DNA of 5,860 bases from Planctomycetota bacterium. GTDB taxonomy: Bacteria > Planctomycetota > Phycisphaerae > WQYP01. A program made the translations under genes and the position numbers. Where the stretch lies: contig JAKAYZ010000182.1 of assembly GCA_021816165.1 (NCBI GenBank), positions 1 through 5,860 of the forward strand. The letters are read 5' to 3'. The notes below the pieces were generated by a model, which saw nothing but the letters and a program-made list of their open reading frames with translations, searched no databases and was not told the DNA's origin. Positions 1 to 5,572 of the stretch are shown here, one piece after another (the first letter of the stretch is position 1; each line of letters starts with the position of its first letter).

Positions 1-143
1 GCAAACTGGCCGACCTTTCGGCTTGGCCATATAACACATGAGCGGAGGTTTTTTGGGCGTCGGATCAGCCCTGTTCGGTCCTTCGGGATGTGTCCTGCCG
101 TACGCACGCGAAGACTGCCGCAAAGGGGGTGATGGGGCTTGCG

Positions 144-170
144 GCGGCGGCTGGCGATGAGTTCCGCCGC
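144..170. repeat. GC-rich hairpin in the ClC leader
   Basis: GCGGCGG at 144-150 is perfectly complementary to CCGCCGC at 164-170, giving a 7-bp all-GC stem with a 13-nt loop. No U-tract follows, so it is not an intrinsic terminator. It could be leader RNA structure if the ClC transcript starts upstream of it, or simply a by-product of the GC-rich composition. Confidence 0.3.
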
Positions 171-313
171 GAAGGGGGGCGGCAGCCAGGTGCCTGCCTG
201 CCAATGATTGCGTTTTTAATTTGGCACCGCCATCCTATTATCAGGTTGCGGTTGGACCGAGCTAATAATTCAGGCTGCGGGCCGATTGGCGTGCCACGGA
301 AGTGCAGTCTCAC

Positions 314-319
314 AAGAGG
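314..319 (+). promoter_or_regulatory. Ribosome binding site that sets the ClC start
   Basis: AAGAGG lies 5 nt before the GTG at 325, an ideal Shine-Dalgarno arrangement. The frame is open further back to a TTG at 286, but that codon has no purine-rich site ahead of it and would add 13 residues that do not look like a ClC N-terminus. The site therefore favours GTG 325 as the start. Confidence 0.7.
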
Positions 320-324
320 TAAAG

Positions 325-2229
325 GTGCTTAAACCATCAGATATTTCTCGCGCCGTCCTGTCGGCCCAGCTTCATTTTCAGCAGAGGCTTGGTCGATGGG
401 GCATCAGCGGCAAGCGCATTATCATCGGCATGTCCTTTCTGGTAGGCGTACTCGGTGGTACGGCGGCATGGCTTTTTGAACGTTGCCTCGTGTTTATGCA
501 CAGCGTTTACTTTGATCGTTTCGTCAATACGCTGCATGTGACCACTCGTTGGCCGGCCGTGCTGCTTCTTCCGCTGATACCGGCGGCGGGCGGATTGGCG
601 CTGGTGGGATGGCGTTGGTTTTTTGGCCGGAATCGCAAATCCGTTGTGCACGGGCTCTCTGGGGTGCTCTACAGTTTGAACAAAGATTCTGGCCGCCTTC
701 CAGCCACGCTCGGTGCCGAAACGTTGGTGGCCAGCAGTATCACGATCGCCTCGGGCGGATCCGCCGGACCTGAAGCCCCCATCGCCGTCATCGGTGCGTC
801 GGTGGCATCTCTGCTGGGGCGGATCATGGGGGTATCGAAGCGTTACAACTATGTATTGATTGGCTGCGGCGCTGCGGCGGGTATCTCGGCGGTGTTTGCC
901 GCACCACTATCGGGTGTGGTGTTTGCCACGGAGGTGGTGCTGCAGGATTTTTCAGCCGCCACCCTGACACCCATTGTGATTGCCTCGGTAATATCGACGC
1001 TGACCTACGTGGGGCTGTCAGGTGGCGGGCGCGTGCGCGGGCTGTTTCAAATGCCCAGTGGGGCCCAAACCTTCAACTTTACCTTTCATGTATTGCCGTG
1101 GTTTTTGCTTCTTGGAGTGGTATGCGGGCTTATGGCGGTGGCACTGACGCGACTGCTGACATGGGCGGAACAGCTTAACCACAAATTACGGGCTTTTATT
1201 CCCCATGCGATTCAGCCCGCTATTGGAGGACTTTTTTGCGGGCTATGCGGGTTGGTGATTATTGGCCTGTTTCATGGCGATCCATTTTTGCACTCACGAT
1301 TTTCCGCCGGTTATATCCCCATTTTCGGCGATGGATACCCGACCATTCACCGCGTGATTGATCCGGCGTGGTACAACGGAACAAAAATATTCATGGGCCA
1401 TACCGAACTGATCACCCTGGAATTTCTCATCGCGATATGCCTGCTGAAATTGCTGGCCACCTGTTTCACCCTGGGTAGCGGAGGCTCAGGCGGTGTTTTT
1501 GCACCATCCCTTTTTCTGGGGGCCACCCTGGGGGGGGCCTTCGGTGTGGTCCTGCAGCACTTTATGCCCGATGTCCAACCGAGCACCTTCGCACTCGTGG
1601 GGATGGGCGCAACTTTAGCCGGAGCGATACAGGCTCCACTGACGGGCATATTTCTGCTTTTTGAATTGACACGCAATTACAACGTGATGCCGCCGATTAT
1701 GCTGGCGGCAGTTACATCCACCGTAATACAACAATTAATTATTGGCGAGAGCATCTATACGCTGCCGCTCAAGAAGATGGGGGTGCGACTGGGTTCGGCG
1801 GTGGGCATCAGCGCTCTGCGGCGCGTAACAATCGATCAGCTATCGCTGGAAAAACCGCAGTTTGTCAGCACCGATGAAACACTTTCGCAGGTACTTTCAC
1901 GGAGTGTTGAACACGGCGTGCGCGATTTTGTGGTTATCGACACAAGCCGGCGTTACGTCGGGTTGCTGACGCTGGATAATTTGAAGGATGTGATGCTGGC
2001 ACCCGAAGCGGCACCGTTGCTGCTGGTGGGTGAACTGGTGCAGGCGGATATTCCGCCGCTTTCACCCATGGCCACACTCGAGGACGCCCTCGAGGCGTTT
2101 TCACACTGTGACGCACCTATTCTGCCGGTATCCGGCCCGCCGCCAACGCCTGAATCACCCCCCATTGTGGGGGTGCTTTCACGCACGGAATTAATGCGGC
2201 GATCGGGGCTGGAACTCAGCGGCGGATAA
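325..2229 (+). CDS. ClC-family chloride channel / H+-coupled anion transporter with C-terminal CBS pair
   Basis: Integral inner-membrane protein of 634 residues that moves chloride or a similar anion as a homodimer. The hydrophobic ClC core spans about residues 30-480. ClC signatures are clear: GGSAGPEAP around E150, the position of the E. coli gating Glu148 in GREGP; FAAPLSGVVFATEV near 190-204; GGVFAPSL at 389-396, matching the GIFAP filter; and Y478 in ESIYTLPL, aligning with the filter Tyr445. A CBS pair follows (about 512-562 and 573-627), a nucleotide-sensing module common in this family; a proline-rich loop (603-613) interrupts the second CBS. The GSGIP element is replaced by V-H-G-L-S-G (108-113). 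The internal proton-glutamate position is Val204, as in vertebrate ClC channels, so channel versus antiporter cannot be settled here. Retained Tyr and the CBS domains argue against the fluoride-exporting CLC-F subgroup. Start is GTG with AAGAGG 5 nt upstream. Family call is very safe; ion and mechanism are inference. Confidence 0.95.
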   Translation: MLKPSDISRAVLSAQLHFQQRLGRWGISGKRIIIGMSFLVGVLGGTAAWLFERCLVFMHSVYFDRFVNTLHVTTRWPAVLLLPLIPAAGGLALVGWRWFFGRNRKSVVHGLSGVLYSLNKDSGRLPATLGAETLVASSITIASGGSAGPEAPIAVIGASVASLLGRIMGVSKRYNYVLIGCGAAAGISAVFAAPLSGVVFATEVVLQDFSAATLTPIVIASVISTLTYVGLSGGGRVRGLFQMPSGAQTFNFTFHVLPWFLLLGVVCGLMAVALTRLLTWAEQLNHKLRAFIPHAIQPAIGGLFCGLCGLVIIGLFHGDPFLHSRFSAGYIPIFGDGYPTIHRVIDPAWYNGTKIFMGHTELITLEFLIAICLLKLLATCFTLGSGGSGGVFAPSLFLGATLGGAFGVVLQHFMPDVQPSTFALVGMGATLAGAIQAPLTGIFLLFELTRNYNVMPPIMLAAVTSTVIQQLIIGESIYTLPLKKMGVRLGSAVGISALRRVTIDQLSLEKPQFVSTDETLSQVLSRSVEHGVRDFVVIDTSRRYVGLLTLDNLKDVMLAPEAAPLLLVGELVQADIPPLSPMATLEDALEAFSHCDAPILPVSGPPPTPESPPIVGVLSRTELMRRSGLELSGG

Positions 2230-2241
2230 CGCCGAAAGCTG
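2217..2241 (+). repeat. Hairpin overlapping the ClC stop codon
   Basis: CGGCG (2220-2224) and CGCCG (2230-2234) form a 5-bp stem whose loop is GATAA, including the TAA stop. CAG at 2217-2219 can extend it to CTG at 2239-2241 past a short bulge. No T-run follows, so it is at best an mRNA 3'-end structure and not a recognisable intrinsic terminator. Confidence 0.3.
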
Positions 2242-2383
2242 AATCCCCTTGGGATGTCTGGTTGCAAAAACTGCAAGTCCCCCCCCCCATCCGACGGGTA
2301 AGTAATTCCTGCTGCACCGGGCAGGCACCCATCGGCGTAAAAAGGCAGCGGACATGGTTACGACCACAACGGGCGTGGCCACC
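2230..2383. other. Convergent intergenic gap with C10 tract and nested inverted repeat
   Basis: This 154-bp gap lies between the 3' ends of the ClC gene and the FHS permease gene, where bidirectional termination would be expected. It holds a small hairpin (ATCCC 2243-2247 with GGGAT 2251-2255), a TTGCA/TGCAA pair (2262-2266 with 2272-2276), a run of ten C at 2279-2288, and a larger nested inverted repeat at 2291-2335. None is followed by a proper T-tract on its transcript. No reading frame here has coding character. Confidence 0.5.
2291..2335. repeat. Nested inverted repeat between convergent genes, possible terminator structure
   Basis: CCGACGGGT (2291-2299) pairs with ACCCATCGG (2327-2335) at 8 of 9 positions. 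Inside it CCTGC (2308-2312) pairs with GCAGG (2321-2325), so the RNA could fold as one long interrupted hairpin. Its location between two convergent stops suits a transcription-ending structure. The only T-run on the minus strand (from A2339-A2343) comes before the stem, not after it, so this is not a canonical Rho-independent terminator. Confidence 0.3.
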
Positions 2384-3790
2384 TCAATGGGAGGGAAATG
2401 GCTCGAGGCCGACCATTCCATCGTCGGCTGGCAGCATATCGCGTCTGAAAAGTGACTTCCACGTAAAGCCATAAAGCATAATGACTGCAAAACAAATCAG
2501 CGGCAGGATAAAGCCAATCCGCATGGAGAAATCATCCGCGATCAGGCCCATAAAAAAGGGTGCCAGTGCGCCACCGACAATCGACATGACAATAAACCCG
2601 GAGGCAACCTTGGTATTCTTACCAAGACCTTTTATGCCCAACGCAAAAATGGTGGGGTACATGATCGACATAAAGAAATAACTGAGCATAAGGGCAATAA
2701 CGCCAATCCAGCCGAGGTTAATGACGCTGCCGCCAATTTTCAATCCGTTGCACACCACCACAACCATTAAAACCGTATTGATTAATCCATATACTGCCAG
2801 CATGATGTGAGGCCTTACCGTCCGCAATATCATGCTGCCGGAGAGACGTCCGAGTGTGAAGCACAGGAAGGCGGTGGTAAGCAGTGTGGTGGCCCCATAT
2901 TGCGTAACGTAGTAGGCACCGTGCGATTGGAATTCTACAGCCGACGGTAAATGAGCTGCCAGCCAGCCTGGTATCGCCGGCGAATAGCCGCGATCTTTGA
3001 CATAGTTAATAAAGAAGCTGAATACGCCGGTTTGCCCCGCGACATAAAAAAACTGGGCGACCACGGCAAACACGAAGTGCCATTCCTCATTAAGCGGACG
3101 GGCATGTTCGGTTGGGCGTGTCGCGGGCTGGGCTTCCTGCGGGGCCTGAATATCGGGGGCGGGCCAGACGATAAAGGCCGCCAGCAGCACTGCCACGACA
3201 CCACCCAGAGCCAAGTACGGCAGAAAAAGCGAATGATTGCTGGTGTTGGCCACCTTCGTCTTCGACATGACAAATTCGCCGATGATAATCGGCCCGACCG
3301 CCCACCCCACGGCATTGCAGGTTTGAGCCAAATTGATGCGCGATACGGCGCCATCCAGCGTACCAAGCAGGGTGGTGTACGGATTGGCGACGGTCTCCAG
3401 ACAGGTCATGCCGGCACCGACCACAAACAGGGCGGTCAAAAATGCCGCAAAAACAATATCCTGCGACGCTTTAAGTTGCACGGCGGGCACAAACATCAGG
3501 CATCCGATGACGGCCAAACCCAAGCCGGTCAGAATACCGCCCCTGTAACCAATCTTGCGAGCCAACCAACCGGCTGGCAGAGCGATGAGAAAATAGGCAC
3601 CGTACCAAGCCCCCTGAACAAAACCGGACATGGCTTTGGATAGGTGGAGTGAATCCTGAAAGTGCTTATTGAGCACATCAATCATGCCGCTGAAAGCGCC
3701 CCACAAAAGAAATAGACTGCACACCAATACGAAGGTGTTGAGGCGCAATTCTCCATCGGGCGTACGGAACATTTCAACAAAACGTCGCAT
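2384..3790 (-). CDS. FHS-family (FucP-like) sugar:H+ symporter, MFS
   Basis: Inner-membrane major facilitator of 468 residues, probably taking up a monosaccharide with protons; E. coli FucP (L-fucose, 438 residues) is the best-studied relative. The N-terminal half carries the FHS signature CLETVANPY (130-138), whose E132 matches the proton-linked Glu135 of FucP. D38 in MIDVLNKHF matches the second key acid, Asp46. The stretch RINLAQTCNAVGWAVGP (151-167) is also typical. The C-terminal half has QFFYVAGQTGVFSFF (246-260), TLGRLSG (312-318) and SIMYPTIFALGIKGLG (375-390), then IVMSIVGGALAP. About 12 membrane segments are visible, with a hydrophilic central loop at about 210-237. The loop after TM7 (about 265-292) looks longer than in FucP. 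I chose ATG 3790 because GAGGTG sits just before it; an in-frame TTG at 3808 would add six residues. The fucose substrate is not established, so no gene symbol is given. Confidence 0.92.
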   Translation of the reverse strand: MRRFVEMFRTPDGELRLNTFVLVCSLFLLWGAFSGMIDVLNKHFQDSLHLSKAMSGFVQGAWYGAYFLIALPAGWLARKIGYRGGILTGLGLAVIGCLMFVPAVQLKASQDIVFAAFLTALFVVGAGMTCLETVANPYTTLLGTLDGAVSRINLAQTCNAVGWAVGPIIIGEFVMSKTKVANTSNHSLFLPYLALGGVVAVLLAAFIVWPAPDIQAPQEAQPATRPTEHARPLNEEWHFVFAVVAQFFYVAGQTGVFSFFINYVKDRGYSPAIPGWLAAHLPSAVEFQSHGAYYVTQYGATTLLTTAFLCFTLGRLSGSMILRTVRPHIMLAVYGLINTVLMVVVVCNGLKIGGSVINLGWIGVIALMLSYFFMSIMYPTIFALGIKGLGKNTKVASGFIVMSIVGGALAPFFMGLIADDFSMRIGFILPLICFAVIMLYGFTWKSLFRRDMLPADDGMVGLEPFPSH

Positions 3791-3793
3791 ATA

Positions 3794-3799
3794 CACCTC
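3794..3799 (-). promoter_or_regulatory. Ribosome binding site for the FHS permease
   Basis: On the minus strand GAGGTG (3799 down to 3794) precedes ATG 3790 by 3 nt, with the GAGG core 5 nt away. It lies inside the short extension that would be coded if the TTG at 3808 were used, which argues for the ATG as the true start. Confidence 0.6.
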
Positions 3800-3833
3800 A
3801 TACGTCAACTGATATAGATTTCTTAAACCACCC

Positions 3834-3868
3834 GCCGGATTTTAACCGGCCCGCGACCTCAAATGCAA
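3834..3868 (-). promoter_or_regulatory. Candidate promoter with inverted repeat for the FHS permease
   Basis: Read on the minus strand, TTGCAT (3868-3863) and TAAAAT (3844-3839) are separated by 18 bp. The -10 matches the sigma-70 consensus at five of six positions; the -35 matches at only three. The -10 sits exactly in the 7-bp spacer of a GCCGG/CCGGC inverted repeat (3834-3838 with 3846-3850), a typical place for a repressor operator. Transcription would begin near 3832, about 40 nt before the ATG. The assignment rests on spacing and position alone. Confidence 0.3.
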
Positions 3869-3908
3869 ACCGATCATTGCGCCATTTACGACGGTGCTAT
3901 GGAGGCAA

Positions 3909-3911
3909 TAA
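3909..3911. repeat. Target-site duplication TAA, left copy
   Basis: TAA abuts the left end of the MITE-like element and is repeated in direct orientation at 4074-4076 on the right. Three bases alone could match by chance, but TAA fits the TNA target rule of the IS1031 group and falls exactly at the repeat boundary. Confidence 0.5.
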
Positions 3912-3984
3912 GAGCCTGTTGGAAAAGTCCGATGCGGGTGGATTGGGGTGGAAAATGGATGGATGCAAGGACGCATATCCGAAG

Positions 3985-4000
3985 CATATTCCGGAATATG
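3985..4000. repeat. Perfect 16-bp palindrome
   Basis: CATATTCCGGAATATG is identical to its own reverse complement, with no central spacer. A related half-word, CATATCC, occurs just before it at 3974-3980. It lies inside the MITE-like element, about 195 bp upstream of the FHS permease start. It could help the element fold on itself or be a dimeric protein-binding site; with no spacer it is a poor hairpin by itself. Confidence 0.6.
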
Positions 4001-4021
4001 TTGAGGATTGAGGACGCCGCA

Positions 4022-4038
4022 GGCGGCCGCTTGCCGCC
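4022..4038. repeat. GC hairpin in the MITE interior
   Basis: GGCGGC (4022-4027) and GCCGCC (4033-4038) pair perfectly over 6 bp around a CGCTT loop. No T-run follows on either strand. It adds to the fold-back character of the element and could slow or end read-through transcription from the porter gene. Confidence 0.4.
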
Positions 4039-4073
4039 CCAAGGCGCTCCCGGCGGAGTTTCCAAAAAGGCTC

Positions 4074-4076
4074 TAA
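4074..4076. repeat. Target-site duplication TAA, right copy
   Basis: This is the right-hand partner of the TAA at 3909-3911, directly adjoining the terminal GGCTC of the element. Confidence 0.5.
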
Positions 4077-4139
4077 GCCCCATTGTAAAGTGGGTGGGCC
4101 TACAGCGCATGTGCCCCGCTTATTGCCCCATTTGTTGAA

Positions 4140-5558
4140 TTAGTTGCGCATATCTTCAGCGTTTTGCGCCAAGGGGCGACGGCGCGAGTCGATGCGGAAT
4201 TGCCATGTGATCCACGCCGCCAATAGTGTCAGCATGCCAAGCAGCCCGAAGAACAGCGGTTTGGAAATAACATTTTCCAGCAATGGCAGGCAAAAAGTGC
4301 TCACCACTGCCCCAAAACGAGAAACACTGGTGGCAAAGCCATGCCCGGTTGCCCGCACCGACGTGGGGTACACCTCGGCGGGGATCATGTATGTGGTGTT
4401 ACCCGGTCCAAATGAATTGCATGCCGTTGAGAACAGCAGCGATCCGAAGGCAATGGCGACCATGGTTGGCGTAAATTTACCGCCGTTGGCGGCGGCGGCC
4501 GCGGCAATGCCACCGATGACAATCAGGCACAGTCCGCTGCCGCAAAAGCCGATGATTTGGGGCGTAATGCGTCCGATACGGTCCACCAGCAGCGCCAGAG
4601 GAACAAAGCCGATGAGAAATGAAAAGCTTAGAATCGTGGAACCCAAAATTCGCTGCCAGACACCCACAAAGCCAAGATGCCCGAGGATGGTGGGTTGATA
4701 GATGGTCAGATAATAGCCGACGAGATCCATGATAAACCACGGCACGCACGAAAGCAGCGTAGCGCGAATCAGAGATGGTGAAAACAGCACCGTCCACGGA
4801 GGCGCGGGCGGAGTGGTTCGGTCTCGCTCGTGGGCCACCATTTGATCGAGCGCAGCGCTGGAGATGGTTGGGTTGAGGCGACGAATGACGCCCGCGGCGG
4901 CCTCGGCGTTGCCCCTTCGCAAATACCAGCGTGGAGACTCCGGCAGATCGCGGCGCAACCAGATGACAAAAATGGCGGGTAAAGCCCCCAATCCCAGCAT
5001 CAAGCGCCAGTTCCAAGGGCCGACATCCCATAGCGCCAGGCCGGTAAAGCCAGCCGTGATCGCCCCGATAGACCAGAGTCCGAACATGAGGGTAATGGCG
5101 GCACCGCGACTTTTTTTGGGAGCAAATTCCGCCAGATATGTGGCTGAGAGTGGATAGTCGGCCCCCACGCCAACACCCAGCAGGAGGCGGAAGACGATGA
5201 GAGCGGTCATGTTCCACGCCATGGAACACATGACGGCGGCGGCAAAAAATGTCATTAAATCAATCACATAAATCGCCTTGCGGCCGAAGCGATCCGCAAT
5301 ACGGCCGGCGGACATGGCACCCAGGAACGCCCCCGCCAGAGCGGCTGAACCCAGCATGCTGTTTTGCACGGCGGAAGGATGCCACTGATGACGGATAAAG
5401 ATCATCGCGACGCCGATGATCACGAGGTCATAGCCGTCGAGGAAAACCCCCAGGCCCGCGGCCAATACCAGCCGCTTGTGAAGGCGCGTGAGGGGAGCGG
5501 AATCGAGCTCAGCCAGCAGACTGTTTAATTCCGGCGAACTGACTGATGCTTCACTCAC
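4140..5558 (-). CDS. MFS transporter, sugar-porter / YaaU-like
   Basis: Inner-membrane major facilitator of 472 residues, about 12 membrane segments, probably a proton-coupled importer of a sugar or small organic compound. Visible motifs: DGYD (41-44) in the first membrane segment, motif A GRIADRFGRK (85-94) between segments 2 and 3, GVGVGADYPLSATYLAE (128-144) in segment 4, PESPRWYL (206-213) after segment 6, DRIGR (326-330) as the second-half motif A, and PAEVYPTSVRATGHG (393-407), matching the second-half sugar-porter signature. The overall pattern closely recalls E. coli YaaU (about 443 residues) and related aromatic-acid or phosphate symporters, so the substrate is open. The start is GTG, preceded by GGAAAGG at 6-nt spacing. 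It begins 14 bp after the stop of the upstream reading frame, indicating one transcript with it. An alanine-rich run (352-357) has no clear meaning. Confidence 0.9.
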   Translation of the reverse strand: MSEASVSSPELNSLLAELDSAPLTRLHKRLVLAAGLGVFLDGYDLVIIGVAMIFIRHQWHPSAVQNSMLGSAALAGAFLGAMSAGRIADRFGRKAIYVIDLMTFFAAAVMCSMAWNMTALIVFRLLLGVGVGADYPLSATYLAEFAPKKSRGAAITLMFGLWSIGAITAGFTGLALWDVGPWNWRLMLGLGALPAIFVIWLRRDLPESPRWYLRRGNAEAAAGVIRRLNPTISSAALDQMVAHERDRTTPPAPPWTVLFSPSLIRATLLSCVPWFIMDLVGYYLTIYQPTILGHLGFVGVWQRILGSTILSFSFLIGFVPLALLVDRIGRITPQIIGFCGSGLCLIVIGGIAAAAAANGGKFTPTMVAIAFGSLLFSTACNSFGPGNTTYMIPAEVYPTSVRATGHGFATSVSRFGAVVSTFCLPLLENVISKPLFFGLLGMLTLLAAWITWQFRIDSRRRPLAQNAEDMRN

Positions 5559-5564
5559 CCGGTA

Positions 5565-5571
5565 CCTTTCC
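5565..5571 (-). promoter_or_regulatory. Ribosome binding site for the YaaU-like porter
   Basis: GGAAAGG on the minus strand lies 6 nt before the GTG at 5558 and supports that start. It sits in the 14-bp gap after the preceding stop codon, as expected for translation within an operon. Confidence 0.55.
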
Positions 5572-5572
5572 G

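Larger units (their letters stand above)
1..324. other. Non-coding leader region upstream of the ClC gene
   Basis: I see no convincing gene here. Frames open at the left edge stop at 32-34 and 39-41, so the last few codons of an upstream plus-strand gene could be present, but they are too short to identify. The stretch is GC-rich between about 95 and 200 and AT-richer between about 203 and 275, where a promoter for the ClC gene would be expected. TTG-like and TATTAT/TAATAAT-like words occur there, but none pair at a normal 16-18 bp spacing, so I call no promoter. Local inverted repeats are GCCGA/TCGGC (9-13 with 18-22) and GCGGCGG/CCGCCGC (144-150 with 164-170). The open frames crossing the region in both directions have no ribosome site or family resemblance and look spurious. 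Confidence 0.55.
3912..4073. mobile_element. MITE-like element with IS5-family (IS1031-type) ends
   Basis: This 162-bp non-coding element begins with GAGCCTGTTGGAAAAGTCCG (3912-3931). It ends with the reverse complement of GAGCCTTTTTGGAAACTCCG (4054-4073). The two ends match at 16 of 20 positions without gaps. They are flanked by a perfect TAA direct repeat (3909-3911 and 4074-4076). Ends beginning GAG with a 3-bp TNA duplication are the pattern known for the IS1031 subgroup of the IS5 family. No transposase fragment is visible, so it would be a non-autonomous miniature element mobilised in trans. Its interior holds a perfect 16-bp palindrome (3985-4000) and a GGCGGC/GCCGCC hairpin (4022-4027 with 4033-4038). 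It lies wholly between two transporter genes and ends 44 bp before the candidate FHS -35 box. The family assignment is inference; the repeat structure is directly visible. Confidence 0.65.
3791..4139. other. 349-bp intergenic region between the two MFS genes
   Basis: This gap separates the stop of the YaaU-like porter from the start of the FHS permease, both on the minus strand. From the FHS side it contains a short 5' leader, a candidate promoter with an inverted repeat (3834-3868), about 40 bp of plain sequence, the MITE-like element (3912-4073), and 63 bp of sequence next to the porter's stop. That last segment has only a weak stem (CCCA/TGGG flanking 4082-4089) and no T-tract, so I cannot assign the porter's terminator. 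No reading frame here has coding character. Confidence 0.6.

Noticed and set aside
7..56. A hairpin (GCCGA/TCGGC) followed by a T-run at 51-56 as an upstream terminator.
   Set aside because: The stem is only 5 bp and the T-run lies nearly 30 bases beyond it, so it does not form an intrinsic terminator.
153..182. GGCGATGAG followed by CCGCC resembles the opening of a fluoride riboswitch upstream of a ClC gene.
   Set aside because: I could not find the downstream partner stem, the GCTGATG-type segment or a pseudoknot complement to the loop. The ClC protein keeps Tyr478 and a CBS pair, unlike CLC-F fluoride exporters. The match is a short GC-rich coincidence.
286..324. TTG at 286 as the ClC start, adding 13 residues.
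   Set aside because: No ribosome site precedes it, while AAGAGG sits 5 nt before GTG 325. The extra residues do not resemble a ClC N-terminus.
90..332. An 80-codon plus-strand frame and an opposing 82-codon minus-strand frame in the left intergenic region.
   Set aside because: Both have unnatural composition (Arg, Ala and Pro rich), no ribosome site and no family resemblance; they overlap each other in GC-rich DNA where stops are rare.
2951..3643. A 230-codon plus-strand frame opposite the FHS permease gene.
   Set aside because: It is the antisense shadow of a clearly conserved MFS gene, with biased low-hydrophobicity composition and no recognisable domain.
3842..4138. Small frames on both strands across the intergenic MITE region as possible small proteins or a transposase remnant.
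   Set aside because: None has a ribosome site or transposase-like residues; they run through the inverted repeats and flanks without respecting the element boundaries.
4477..5229. A 250-codon minus-strand frame inside the YaaU-like porter gene.
   Set aside because: It is an out-of-frame reading of the porter, rich in Arg, His and Ser, while the main frame carries all the MFS motifs.
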